DNA of 15,954 nucleotides from Finegoldia magna (GCF_018371055.1 NZ_JAGYZD010000016.1:1-15954), one strand, 5' to 3'. Positions 8,201 through 13,857 are shown, counted from the first letter of the stretch. Program-made: numbers and translations. The notes: generated by a model from the letters alone, not told the origin.

Positions 8201-9326
8201 CAGTAATCTTTTTGTTTTTGTTCAAATAATATCCAATATATGAAACATATCCTTTTCCATTATCTTCCTTGAATACCTGCTTGAACAATTCTCCATCTTC
8301 ATCGTATTTTTTTATTACTTTTTTAAGTATTTCGAGGTCTTTTTTATGTTCATCGTATCGTTCGACTTGTGCATCAGAAAGTGTACTCTTACCTTTTAAA
8401 ATAGATTGAAGGATTACAAAATCATATGTTGATTTAAGTGTGTTAAACAATGTTATGTTTTCTTGTAAAACTTCCTCAAAATATTGGAGATTTTCCTCGT
8501 AGATATCTCCTGTAAGAACGAAATCTTCCTTGTTATCTTCCTTTATTTTTTCAAGAATGTCTTCATCTGAAATTATATTTTTTATTTTTGCTTTACCAGT
8601 AACTATTGATTCAAAAATCGAGTACAAGATTTTACCTTCTTGTTTATTAAAATCTTGCGCATTTATAAGCTCTTTTAGAATGTTTTTCTTTTCAGTTTTC
8701 TTTTCGTTCACATCCGCCAAAATTTCAAATATCGAATCCATAAATTCTTCTTCTAATTCGATTTTTAATAAATCATTTATTAATAGAATAAGTTGTTGTT
8801 TTAATGGTTTATCATCTGTAACGTGAGAAATCTGACCATCTATTAGAAAATGTCCCCTTCTTTTCATCATTTGATTGATAGCTAGAAAATAATATCTGAT
8901 GTCTACGTTCTTGTGTTCTTCCATCAAATATTTTCTAAGATGAAAAATAGTAGGAAACTTTTCAAAATATTGCTTGTCACTGAAATTTTTATCATTAAAT
9001 AACGAATATTTTCCAGATACTTTCTTGTCTTCAGCCCAGAATTTGCTTTCATCAAGTCTGTCATAGAAGTCTTTGTCAACCTTTTTGATTTCATCTTCAA
9101 ATATTTCTCTCAAAATTTGAAGACGCATACCTTTTCTGTCGTTTCTTCTTCTACCACTTCTAAATGTTCTTGTATCTGCGGCTGTTTTTGCTTTTTCAAA
9201 TAATCTGACTCCCCACAAATCTTTTCCTTTGGCTCTGAGTATATTATAGAATTCGTCAGTCACAGCCCATCCTACACTATTAGTACCTACATCCAATCCG
9301 ATATAATATTTTTTTTCGCTTTTCAT
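5274..9326 (-). CDS. cas9: Cas9, type II-A RNA-guided nuclease
   Basis: 1350 residues, typical of the long II-A Cas9 class. Domains in order: RuvC-I with D12 in YIGLDVGTNSVGW; the arginine-rich bridge helix around FRSGRRRNDRKGMRLQ; the helical recognition lobe to about residue 760; RuvC-II with E780 in IFIEMAKSEE; HNH with D865-H866 in YDIDHVIPQ and N890; RuvC-III with H1001 and D1004 in LHHAHDAFLN; then the PAM-interacting domain. All catalytic residues for both strand cuts are intact. The extreme C-terminus KSITGIYEKRI is the usual ending, but where SpyCas9 has its PAM-reading R1333/R1335 this protein reads LPKSSGK (1313-1319), so an NGG preference should not be assumed. The start ATG has GGAGG four bases upstream. 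It is the first gene of cas9-cas1-cas2-csn2, and the tracrRNA gene is divergent just upstream. Confidence 0.98.
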   Translation of the reverse strand: MKSEKKYYIGLDVGTNSVGWAVTDEFYNILRAKGKDLWGVRLFEKAKTAADTRTFRSGRRRNDRKGMRLQILREIFEDEIKKVDKDFYDRLDESKFWAEDKKVSGKYSLFNDKNFSDKQYFEKFPTIFHLRKYLMEEHKNVDIRYYFLAINQMMKRRGHFLIDGQISHVTDDKPLKQQLILLINDLLKIELEEEFMDSIFEILADVNEKKTEKKNILKELINAQDFNKQEGKILYSIFESIVTGKAKIKNIISDEDILEKIKEDNKEDFVLTGDIYEENLQYFEEVLQENITLFNTLKSTYDFVILQSILKGKSTLSDAQVERYDEHKKDLEILKKVIKKYDEDGELFKQVFKEDNGKGYVSYIGYYLNKNKKITAKKKISNSEFAKNVKGILEKQCDCEDEDVKYLLGKIEQENFLLKQISSINSVIPHQIHLFELDKILENLAKNYPSFNNKKEEYTKIEKIRKTFTFRIPYYVGPLNDYHKNNGGNAWIFRNKGEKIRPWNFEKIVDLHKSEEEFIKRMLNQCTYLPEETVLPKSSILYSEYMVLNELNNLRINGKPLVNDVKLKLIEELFKKKTKVTLKSIRDYMIRNNFADKEDFDNSEKNLEIASNMKSYIDFKNILEDKFDVEMVEDLIEKITIHTGNKKLLKKYIEETYPDLSSSKIQKIINLKYKDWGRLSRKLLDGITGTNIETGEIDTVINFLRNSSDNLMQIIGSQNYSFNKDIDKLRKKYIPQEISYEVVENLYVSPSVKKMIWQVIRVTEEITKVIGYDPDKIFIEMAKSEEEKKTTISRKNKLLALYKAIKKDERDSQYNELFDGLNKLDDSNLRSKKLYLYYTQMGKDMYTGEKIDLDKLFDSTQYDIDHVIPQRMKKDDSIINNLVLVNRNANQTTKKDIYPVPSSIRNNPDIYNYWKYLMEKEFISKEKYNRLIRNTPLTNEELGGFINRQLVETRQSIKAIKELFEKFYLKSKIIPVKASLASDLRKDMNTLKSREVNDLHHAHDAFLNIVVGDVWNREFTSNPINYVKENREGDKVKYSLSKYFTRPRKSKGKVIWTPEKGKKLITGTLNKPSVLISNESYIQKGELFNATISGKRDYKKDTMYLPLKKDDRLQDVSKYGGYKSISGAFLFLVEHTIKGCRQKTIEFAPLYLKDAMNKNQNVILDYAKEILKLKDPIILIDKIKYKTEIEIDGFNYIITGKTGKQIIIEPNIQMYWTTEEMNSYKYLENKSLKAKQMGDSVYDDEDNILLKECLKKIISKLNAKPYINRINLPNLKDINFNEFTTSQLYNLMTNLQILTKRTVAAADLSVINLPKSSGKTLMAKNLEKYSKVYLVYKSITGIYEKRIRIK

Positions 9327-9344
9327 AAATCCTCCAGATAAACG

Positions 9345-9373
9345 TTGACAAAAATTGGGTTTTCTAATATAAT
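9345..9373 (+). promoter_or_regulatory. tracrRNA promoter
   Basis: TTGACA (9345-9350), exactly 17 nt, then TATAAT (9368-9373): a perfect consensus sigma-A promoter. It predicts a start near 9380, only a few bases before the anti-repeat at 9387. Its -35 starts just 19 nt from the cas9 start codon and points away from cas9. Confidence 0.85.
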
Positions 9374-9379
9374 TTAGTT

Positions 9380-9494
9380 AATCTCAGTTTAATACTTATA
9401 TGAGATTACATCATGAGTTCAAATAAAAGTTTACTCAAATCGCCCGAAAGGGCCCACATTGGTGGACTAAACAAATCTTCGGATTTGTTTTTTT
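9380..9494 (+). ncRNA. tracrRNA
   Basis: The anti-repeat at 9387-9424 follows the array's plus-strand repeat from GTTTAATAC onward. In its first 28 nt there are only two differences (T for C, G for A), and both keep pairing with the crRNA repeat as G-U wobbles. A bulge at ATGAG is followed by UUCAAAU, which pairs with the repeat start GUUUGAG to form the lower stem, the same architecture as the S. pyogenes duplex. Downstream come the nexus-like region (9425-9441), the hairpins GCCC-GAAA-GGGC (9442-9453) and CCAC-ATTG-GTGG (9454-9465), and the terminator ACAAATC-TTCG-GATTTGT plus T run. The length is about 110-115 nt. It would be processed with pre-crRNA by RNase III and held by Cas9. The 5' end is predicted from the promoter, not observed. 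Confidence 0.93.
9469..9494 (+). terminator. Intrinsic terminator of tracrRNA
   Basis: ACAAATC, loop TTCG, GATTTGT, then a T run. It forms the last hairpin of the tracrRNA. In the opposite direction the T run is only three bases, so cas-operon transcription coming from the right could pass. Confidence 0.85.
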
Positions 9495-9530
9495 ATTGCA
9501 TATTATTATTAGATTTTTGTCTTTGATTTT

Positions 9531-9559
9531 ATTATACCAAATACTATAATGAATTCTAA
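9531..9559 (-). promoter_or_regulatory. Candidate cas operon promoter beyond the tracrRNA gene
   Basis: The minus strand carries TGGTATAAT (9539 down to 9531), an exact extended -10, with a weak TTAGAA 17 nt upstream. A start near 9524 would give cas9 an mRNA leader of roughly 200 nt that is antisense to the whole tracrRNA. An alternative, TTGAAC-16-TATAAG, lies inside the tracrRNA gene with its -10 at 9395-9400. I cannot choose between them from sequence alone. Confidence 0.35.
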
Positions 9560-9647
9560 GCTTTATTAATACTGTGAAATATGTTTTCTGAATAGAATTG
9601 GAAACGTTTGGTTGAAAGTTTGTTTATCGATTTATATCATAAAACAA

Positions 9648-9676
9648 TTGACAATCTATCACATTAACCATACACT
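9648..9676 (+). promoter_or_regulatory. Candidate promoter of the ECF S component
   Basis: TTGACA, 17 nt, TACACT. The -35 is perfect and the -10 matches four of six. The predicted start near 9683 gives a 25-nt leader that ends in GAGGAGGGG. A second, weaker plus-strand promoter is possible at 9523-9550. Confidence 0.5.
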
Positions 9677-9707
9677 TTAATTATAATTATTTTGAGGAGG
9701 GGTTTAT

Positions 9708-10283
9708 TTGGACAGAAAAACTCACAAGCTCGTTCAATGTGCAGTGCTTGCTGCATTGTGTTTCATCACGTTCACTTATTTGCAAATCAAGGTTCCCGTT
9801 CCTGGTGGAGATTTCACATCGATCCATTTTGGTAACGTGTTCTTGGTTTTGGCGGCGCTTTTACTTGGCGGTCTTTACGGTGGACTTGCTGGTGCAATCG
9901 GAATGACTATCGCAGACATCATGGATCCTGTGTATATAATGGTCGCTCCGAAGACTTTCGTGTTGAAGTTGTGTATTGGTTTGATTGTGGGAGCAATCGC
10001 TCACAAATCCAAGAAAATCAACGAATCTAACGACAACAAATACATTTTGAAGTGGGCTGTTATCGCTTCATGTGCAGGGATGTTGTTCAATGTGTTCGCT
10101 GATCCATTTGTAGGTTATTTTTATAAATTATATGTCTTGGGTCAACCACAACAAATAGCATCTGCGTTGGCGAAAATCAGCGCCGGTGTAACTTTCTTCA
10201 ATGCTGTTGTGACTGTTATCGTTGCAAATATTTTGTACATGGCAGTGCGTCCAGTGTTGAAACGCTCACATTTATTGGATTAA
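9708..10283 (+). CDS. ECF transporter S component (vitamin-type substrate-binding membrane protein)
   Basis: 191 residues with about six hydrophobic segments (roughly residues 8-26, 38-60, 62-75, 82-100, 113-135 and 155-180), the size and shape of an S component. The PVPGGDFTSIHFGNVFLVLAAL loop-plus-helix and the GGLYGGLAGAIGMTIAD stretch are typical of the family. Such proteins bind one vitamin or micronutrient with high affinity and share a separate EcfA/A'/T energizing module, which is not in this window. The substrate is not readable: riboflavin, pantothenate, thiamine precursors and others all use this fold. The start is a TTG seven bases after a strong GGAGG; the next ATG would remove the first three or more transmembrane segments. 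It ends at a strong terminator. It is functionally unrelated to its CRISPR neighbour as far as can be seen. Confidence 0.85.
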   Translation: MDRKTHKLVQCAVLAALCFITFTYLQIKVPVPGGDFTSIHFGNVFLVLAALLLGGLYGGLAGAIGMTIADIMDPVYIMVAPKTFVLKLCIGLIVGAIAHKSKKINESNDNKYILKWAVIASCAGMLFNVFADPFVGYFYKLYVLGQPQQIASALAKISAGVTFFNAVVTVIVANILYMAVRPVLKRSHLLD

Positions 10284-10315
10284 AAAATGCGTCAGATTAC
10301 TCTGACGCATTTTTA
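10284..10315 (+). terminator. Terminator after the ECF S component
   Basis: ATGCGTCAGA, TTAC loop, TCTGACGCAT, then TTTT. It starts directly after the stop codon. A near copy ends the toxin gene at 10919-10955. Confidence 0.88.
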
Positions 10316-10317
10316 TG

Positions 10318-10346
10318 TTGACAGTTCAAACAAAAAATATTACAAT
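10318..10346 (+). promoter_or_regulatory. Promoter of the toxin-antitoxin operon
   Basis: TTGACA, exactly 17 nt, TACAAT. The predicted start near 10353 falls inside the inverted repeat that begins at 10348. Confidence 0.75.
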
Positions 10347-10347
10347 C

Positions 10348-10374
10348 AAGTTAGAAAGTAGGAAATTCTAACTT
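10348..10374 (+). promoter_or_regulatory. Likely autoregulatory operator of the toxin-antitoxin operon
   Basis: AAGTTAGAA and TTCTAACTT form a perfect nine-base inverted repeat around a 9-nt centre. It lies just after the -10, covers the start of transcription and abuts the antitoxin ribosome-binding site, the expected place for repression by an AbrB-type antitoxin or its complex. The binding itself is inferred. Confidence 0.6.
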
Positions 10375-10387
10375 GAGAGGTGATAAT

Positions 10388-10645
10388 ATGTTAGTTGAAC
10401 TTAAAGCAAAGTCGCAAGTGACAATTCCAAAAGATATTGTGAATTCTCTTGATTTGAACCAAGGAGATCAATTCGAAGTTATGGAAGAAGATGGCAAGAT
10501 TATTTTCGTCCCTGTAGCTGTATATCCAGAACGTGTGATTGAAAATTTAAAAAAATCCGTTAAAGAACTAAAAGTTTCGATTGAAAATGGCGACCAACCT
10601 GTTTTTGACAATATTGATTCTCTTTTTGAAGAGTTGGACAAGTAA
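10388..10645 (+). CDS. AbrB/MazE-fold antitoxin
   Basis: 85 residues. Residues 1-45 form a SpoVT/AbrB swapped-hairpin DNA-binding domain: VELKAKSQVTIPKDIVNSL, then LNQGDQFEVMEEDGKIIFVP. The second half, 50-85, is charged and helical, ending in FDNIDSLFEELDK, and would wrap the toxin. In type II modules such proteins neutralise the toxin and repress their own operon. A TTG 15 bases upstream is in frame, but the sequence between is the ribosome-binding site GAGAGGTG, so the ATG at 10388 is chosen. The stop overlaps the toxin start (TAATG), the tight coupling normal for such pairs. The upstream inverted repeat at 10348-10374 is its probable operator. Confidence 0.85.
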   Translation: MLVELKAKSQVTIPKDIVNSLDLNQGDQFEVMEEDGKIIFVPVAVYPERVIENLKKSVKELKVSIENGDQPVFDNIDSLFEELDK

Positions 10646-10911
10646 TGAGCTATAAAATAACTTACACGAAATCATTTAAAAAATACTACAAAAAATTATC
10701 TGATATCGAAAAAAAGCAAACCAAGAAAAAACTTTCATTCTTTATAGATAATCCAACTCACCCATCTTTAAGAACAAAGAAAATTCAAGGTAGTAATGGC
10801 TTGTGGGAATCTTCTGTAAATATGGATATACGAATTATTTGGTATTACGAAAATAATGAGATGATTATTTTGTTGGATATTGGTCATCACGATATTTTAT
10901 TTGATTTTTGA
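10645..10911 (+). CDS. RelE/ParE-superfamily toxin
   Basis: 88 residues. The pattern is that of the RelE fold: an N-terminal strand YKITYTKSFKKYYKKL, a lysine-rich helical hairpin (residues 18-38), then strands GLWESSVNMDIRIIWYY and MIILLDIGHHDILF. The conserved core arginine before the third strand (R58 in DIRIIW) and the closing histidines of DIGHHD are present. RelE- and YafQ-type members cut mRNA on the ribosome while ParE-type members poison gyrase; the IRIIWYY and LLDIGHHD ends favour the ribonuclease group, but this is not certain. It overlaps the antitoxin stop by one base and has no separate ribosome-binding site. An AbrB-type antitoxin with a RelE-type toxin is a known but mixed pairing. 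Confidence 0.85.
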   Translation: MSYKITYTKSFKKYYKKLSDIEKKQTKKKLSFFIDNPTHPSLRTKKIQGSNGLWESSVNMDIRIIWYYENNEMIILLDIGHHDILFDF

Positions 10912-10918
10912 TTAAATT

Positions 10919-10955
10919 AAAAAATGCGTCAGATTTTACTCTGACGCTATTTTTA
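10919..10955. terminator. Bidirectional terminator between the toxin gene and the small membrane protein gene
   Basis: GCGTCAGA (10926-10933) and TCTGACGC (10940-10947) form a perfect stem, with an A run to the left and a T run to the right, so it works for both converging genes. It is nearly the same sequence as the terminator at 10284-10315. Confidence 0.85.
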
Positions 10956-10958
10956 TAA

Positions 10959-11270
10959 TTACCCTATCGCTATAAACACTATTGCAAGTATCAACGCTAA
11001 TAATCCTACAAGGATGCATTTTCTACAAGTAGATATTCTTTTCAATATCATTTCTTGTTCTTTTTTGGTAAATTGTCTGTTGTTTTTTCTCATCAAAATC
11101 CTATCCAACGCTACTGGTTGGCGGTTATTTTGTGAGATAGTTTGCCACACTTTTTCTGAGTTGACGTTTTTTCTAATCTTGGCGATTGCCAATATTTTCG
11201 ATATTGAATAAATTCCATAAATAAGTGCTATCGCAAATATTCCTAAAAACACATAGCCTACTATTTTCAT
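10959..11270 (-). CDS. Small membrane protein with two transmembrane helices, unknown function
   Basis: 103 residues, not recognised as a named family. A first hydrophobic helix lies at about 3-24 and a second at about 84-102. Between them is a basic, polar loop of about 55 residues (KIRKNVNSEK, MRKNNRQFTKKEQEM) that ends in a CRKC pair just before the second helix. The basic loop suggests that both ends face outward and the loop the cytoplasm by the positive-inside rule. It has a good ribosome-binding site (AAAGGAG, 8 nt spacing). It lies 46 nt downstream of the metal ATPase on the same strand, so it may be read from that operon, but a promoter-like TTGAGT-17-TATACT at the junction allows independent expression. 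The CRKC pair could bind a metal; this is speculation. Confidence 0.65.
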   Translation of the reverse strand: MKIVGYVFLGIFAIALIYGIYSISKILAIAKIRKNVNSEKVWQTISQNNRQPVALDRILMRKNNRQFTKKEQEMILKRISTCRKCILVGLLALILAIVFIAIG

Positions 11271-11291
11271 TCTATCATCTCCTTTATGATT

Positions 11292-11320
11292 AGTATAAAT
11301 GAGATTTCGATTTTACTCAA
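11292..11320 (-). promoter_or_regulatory. Possible promoter for the small membrane protein
   Basis: The minus strand has TTGAGT (overlapping the ATPase stop), 17 nt, then TATACT. The start would fall close to the AAAGGAG site, so the leader would be very short. This is a weak candidate. Confidence 0.3.
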
Positions 11321-13128
11321 CTAACTCGCATAGCTCTGAATGAATTCAAAATAGCAAGCACTGTAACTCCGACGTCTGCGAAGATTGCAGCCCACATGTT
11401 TGTAAGTCCAAGTGCCGATAATATTAGCACAATTATTTTCACACCGATTGCAAAATACGCATTTTGTTTTGCGATTTTGAGTGTTTTCTTGGAGATTTTG
11501 ATTGCTTGGGCGATTTTCGTTAGCTCGTCTGTCATGATTACGACATCACTCGCTTCGATTGCCGCATCACTTCCGATTTGTCCCATGGAAATTCCGACAT
11601 CGCTTAAAGCAAGCACCGGTGCATCGTTGATTCCATCTCCTACGAATGCAACTTTTCTTCCTTTTTCTATCAATTCTTTTACAATTTCAACCTTATCTTG
11701 TGGAAGTAGCTTGGATTTGTATTCGTCAATTTTAAGATTTTCTGCGACTGATTTGGCTACAGAATCATTATCACCAGTTAGCATGTATGTTTTTTTGATG
11801 CCGACATTTTTCATATCAACAATTGCTTGTGCGCTGTCTTGTTTGATTTCGTCGGCGATTCTGATATATCCCGCAAATTTTCCATCAATTGCAACGTAGA
11901 CAACAGTGTCTGTAGTGTCAATCGGTTCAAATTCAACATCTTTTAAAAGCTTAGCATTTCCTGCTAGGATTTGTTTGCCATTTATCACGGCATTTATTCC
12001 TTGTCCTGCGATGTTTTCTGCAGATTCCAAGTTCAAATATTCTTTGTTTCCATAATAATCAATAATCGATTGTGCGATTGGATGGTTGGATGATTTCTCA
12101 GCGCTCGCAACGTATTGGAGCATTTCTTCATCTGAAAATCCAACTGATTTCGCTTCTACAACTTTGAACACACCTTGTGTCAATGTTCCAGTTTTATCCA
12201 TCACAACGGTATCTGTTTCTGCAAGCTTTTCGATGTAGTTACTTCCCTTAACCAAAATCCCTGCCTTGCTGCTCGCACCAATTCCTGAGAAAAAGCTCAA
12301 TGGAATGCTGATTACAAGTGCGCAAGGACACGAAATTACAAGGAATGTCAATGAACGATACAACCATGTTTGGAAAGGTTGTTTCAATATCAAAGGCATC
12401 AATATCGCAAGCGCCGCTGCGACCAATACTACAACAGGAGTGTATACTCTTGCAAATTTCGTGATGAATTTTTCTTGTTTACTTTTTTGGCTGGATGCAT
12501 TTTCCACCAAATCCAAAATCTTCGTCACTGCAGAATTTTCAAAATCCTTCGTAACTTTCGCATTCAAAACCTTGTCCATCACGATGTATCCCGACAAAAG
12601 CTCTTCGCCTTTTGCGACAGTAATTGGAACACTTTCTCCAGTCAACGCCTTCGTGTCAACCATGGAGCTTCCATCTACTACCACGCAGTCCAACGGAACT
12701 TTCTCTCCTGGTTTGACTACGATAATATCTCCAACATTCACATCGTAAGGATCCACCTTATCGTAACCATCTTCCGTTTTCAAATTCGCAAAAGTCGGTG
12801 CAATGTCCATCAATTCCTTGATAGAATCACGAGATTTCCCAACGGCCTTGTCTTGGAAAATCTCCCCGATTTGATAAAAAAGCATAACAGCAACACCTTC
12901 GGCGTATTCTCCAACGAAAAACGCACCCAAAGTTGCAATCATCATCAAGAAATGTTCGTCAAATAACTGACCGTTTTTCAAATTCAAAAACGCTAACTTT
13001 ATTACTGGAATTCCTACAATCAGATAACTCACAGCGAAAGCCGCAAGTCTTGCGTGAGGTTCTTTGATAAAAAATCCGATTACAAAAAATACCGCCGAAG
13101 CTATCGTTAATTTTATTTCCTTGTTCAT
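11317..13128 (-). CDS. cadA: Zn/Cd/Pb-exporting P1B-type ATPase (CadA/ZntA-like), lacking its own N-terminal metal-binding domain
   Basis: 603 residues. Motifs in order: actuator TGES (163-166), transmembrane metal site CPC (267-269), phosphorylation DKTGTLTQG with D311, the nucleotide-binding HP pair (349-350), and the hinge GDGINDAP (497-504). K564 in the seventh helix and D585 in the eighth, 21 residues apart as in E. coli ZntA, together with CPC mark the divalent Zn/Cd/Pb group rather than the copper group. It should export these ions across the cytoplasmic membrane using ATP. Most CadA proteins are 700 or more residues with one or two N-terminal HMA domains; here that domain is absent and a separate HMA gene lies immediately upstream, with TAATG overlap. 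The CadC-type repressor upstream completes the operon. No frameshift is visible. Confidence 0.93.
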   Translation of the reverse strand: MNKEIKLTIASAVFFVIGFFIKEPHARLAAFAVSYLIVGIPVIKLAFLNLKNGQLFDEHFLMMIATLGAFFVGEYAEGVAVMLFYQIGEIFQDKAVGKSRDSIKELMDIAPTFANLKTEDGYDKVDPYDVNVGDIIVVKPGEKVPLDCVVVDGSSMVDTKALTGESVPITVAKGEELLSGYIVMDKVLNAKVTKDFENSAVTKILDLVENASSQKSKQEKFITKFARVYTPVVVLVAAALAILMPLILKQPFQTWLYRSLTFLVISCPCALVISIPLSFFSGIGASSKAGILVKGSNYIEKLAETDTVVMDKTGTLTQGVFKVVEAKSVGFSDEEMLQYVASAEKSSNHPIAQSIIDYYGNKEYLNLESAENIAGQGINAVINGKQILAGNAKLLKDVEFEPIDTTDTVVYVAIDGKFAGYIRIADEIKQDSAQAIVDMKNVGIKKTYMLTGDNDSVAKSVAENLKIDEYKSKLLPQDKVEIVKELIEKGRKVAFVGDGINDAPVLALSDVGISMGQIGSDAAIEASDVVIMTDELTKIAQAIKISKKTLKIAKQNAYFAIGVKIIVLILSALGLTNMWAAIFADVGVTVLAILNSFRAMRVS

Positions 13129-13343
13129 TATTTCACTTCAACGTAAGGCTCAATTGATTTGATAATGTCTTTTGCTTGCGCCAAAACAGAATCAAACTTG
13201 TCATCTTCTACATCCAATACCATTTTTGTAGTGATAAAATTCACAGTAACAGAATTTACTCCGTCCAATTCCTTGATTTTCTCTTCCATTTTTGCTGCAC
13301 AATTTGCACATCCCAAATTTTCTAATGTGTATCTTCTTTTCAT
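13128..13343 (-). CDS. Stand-alone HMA heavy-metal-binding domain protein
   Basis: 71 residues forming one ferredoxin-like HMA domain, with the metal-binding GCANC motif (C12, C15) in the first loop and the usual MEEKIKELDGVNSVTVNF continuation. It overlaps the ATPase start by one base (TAATG). Because that ATPase lacks the HMA domain usually fused to its N-terminus, this small protein probably hands metal to it or acts as a detached regulatory domain. Fission of an ancestral single gene is one explanation; a dedicated metallochaperone is another. The ribosome-binding site AAAGGAG lies six bases before the ATG. No promoter is seen in the 44-base gap to the regulator, so the three genes form one operon. 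Confidence 0.88.
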   Translation of the reverse strand: MKRRYTLENLGCANCAAKMEEKIKELDGVNSVTVNFITTKMVLDVEDDKFDSVLAQAKDIIKSIEPYVEVK

Positions 13344-13387
13344 AACTTTCTCCTTTTTATTTTTTTATTTTTCTAAATTATTTCTCG

Positions 13388-13789
13388 TTATTCTTGCACG
13401 TGTACTATCGCAATGTCGAAGATTTCTTTCACATGATCATCCGAAATCGAATAATACACAACTTTTCCTTGACGTCTAGTCTTCACAATGTTGCTTTGTT
13501 TCAACACTCTCAATTGGTGGCTAATAGCAGACTGACTCATATCCATCACAGCTGCAATGTCGCACACACACAACTCTCCGCTTTCCAACGCCATCAAAAT
13601 CTTCACCCTTGTTTGATCTCCAAAAATTTTGAACATATCGGACAAATCGGCGATCAATTCGTCATCTGGAAGCTCATTGATAGCTTTTTTTACATTATCC
13701 TCGTGAATTAGCGTTACTTCACATTTTTCATCGTTAATTTTATCTATGCCTCTCACATCCTTTATATGAACATATGAATACTTGTTCAT
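13388..13789 (-). CDS. cadC: CadC/SmtB-type ArsR-family metal sensor repressor
   Basis: 133 residues. A winged helix at about 45-115 includes FGDQTRVKILMAL and the recognition helix MSQSAISHQLRVLK. Both metal sites known from S. aureus CadC can be seen: the alpha3N thiolate site with C74 and C76 in ELCVCD plus an N-terminal C23, and the alpha5 site D117, H119, H130, E133 with the same spacing as D101, H103, H114, E117 of CadC. It should repress its own operon and release on Cd, Pb or Zn. The operon continues with the HMA protein and ATPase. The ATG at 13789 has no ribosome-binding site and sits five bases or so from the predicted transcription start, within the operator; a downstream start would lose C23. 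Confidence 0.9.
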   Translation of the reverse strand: MNKYSYVHIKDVRGIDKINDEKCEVTLIHEDNVKKAINELPDDELIADLSDMFKIFGDQTRVKILMALESGELCVCDIAAVMDMSQSAISHQLRVLKQSNIVKTRRQGKVVYYSISDDHVKEIFDIAIVHVQE

Positions 13790-13794
13790 TTGTT
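13769..13794 (-). promoter_or_regulatory. ArsR/CadC-type operator covering the start codon
   Basis: AACATATGAA, TACTTG, TTCATTTGTT form an inverted repeat with 9 of 10 pairs. The centre TGAA-N6-TTCA is the consensus of zinc- and cadmium-sensing ArsR-family repressors. It covers the predicted transcription start and the ATG at 13787-13789. Confidence 0.7.
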
Positions 13795-13800
13795 AATATG

Positions 13801-13829
13801 ATAATATCATTTTATTTTTAGTTTGTCAA
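13801..13829 (-). promoter_or_regulatory. Promoter of the metal-resistance operon
   Basis: Minus strand TTGACA (13829 down to 13824), 17 nt, TATTAT (13806 down to 13801), with TG one base before the -10. The predicted start is at about 13793-13794. Confidence 0.75.
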
Positions 13830-13848
13830 TAAAAAAAAGAAATTTTTT

Positions 13849-13857
13849 TGATATAAT
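13849..13857 (+). promoter_or_regulatory. Extended -10 promoter of the RHH gene
   Basis: TGATATAAT is an exact extended -10. No -35 is seen at the right distance (TTGTCA at 13823 is 23 nt away). The predicted start is near 13864. Confidence 0.5.

Larger units (their letters stand above)
9495..9707. other. Intergenic region between tracrRNA and the ECF S component
   Basis: 213 AT-rich bases with no gene. The part nearest the tracrRNA holds a candidate minus-strand cas promoter (9531-9559) and a plus-strand TTGATT-16-TATAAT (9523-9550). The part nearest the S component holds TTGACA-17-TACACT (9648-9676). I looked for thiamine, FMN and other vitamin riboswitch hallmarks in front of the S component and saw none. 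Confidence 0.6.

Noticed and set aside
9327..9386. Long-form tracrRNA that could guide Cas9 to its own promoter, as in S. pyogenes
   Set aside because: The predicted start leaves only about seven bases before the anti-repeat, too few to act as a guide, and no second upstream promoter is evident.
9598..9612. Possible catabolite-response (cre) site around GGAAACGTTTGG upstream of the ECF S component
   Set aside because: The outer positions of the cre consensus do not match; only the AAACGTTT core is palindromic.
9557..9707. Vitamin riboswitch in front of the ECF S component
   Set aside because: No conserved thiamine, FMN or other known riboswitch core and no terminator/anti-terminator pair could be found.
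12266..12966. Plus-strand open frames of 160 and 198 residues
   Set aside because: They lie antisense to the metal ATPase, which has complete family motifs; no ribosome-binding site or family pattern is seen.
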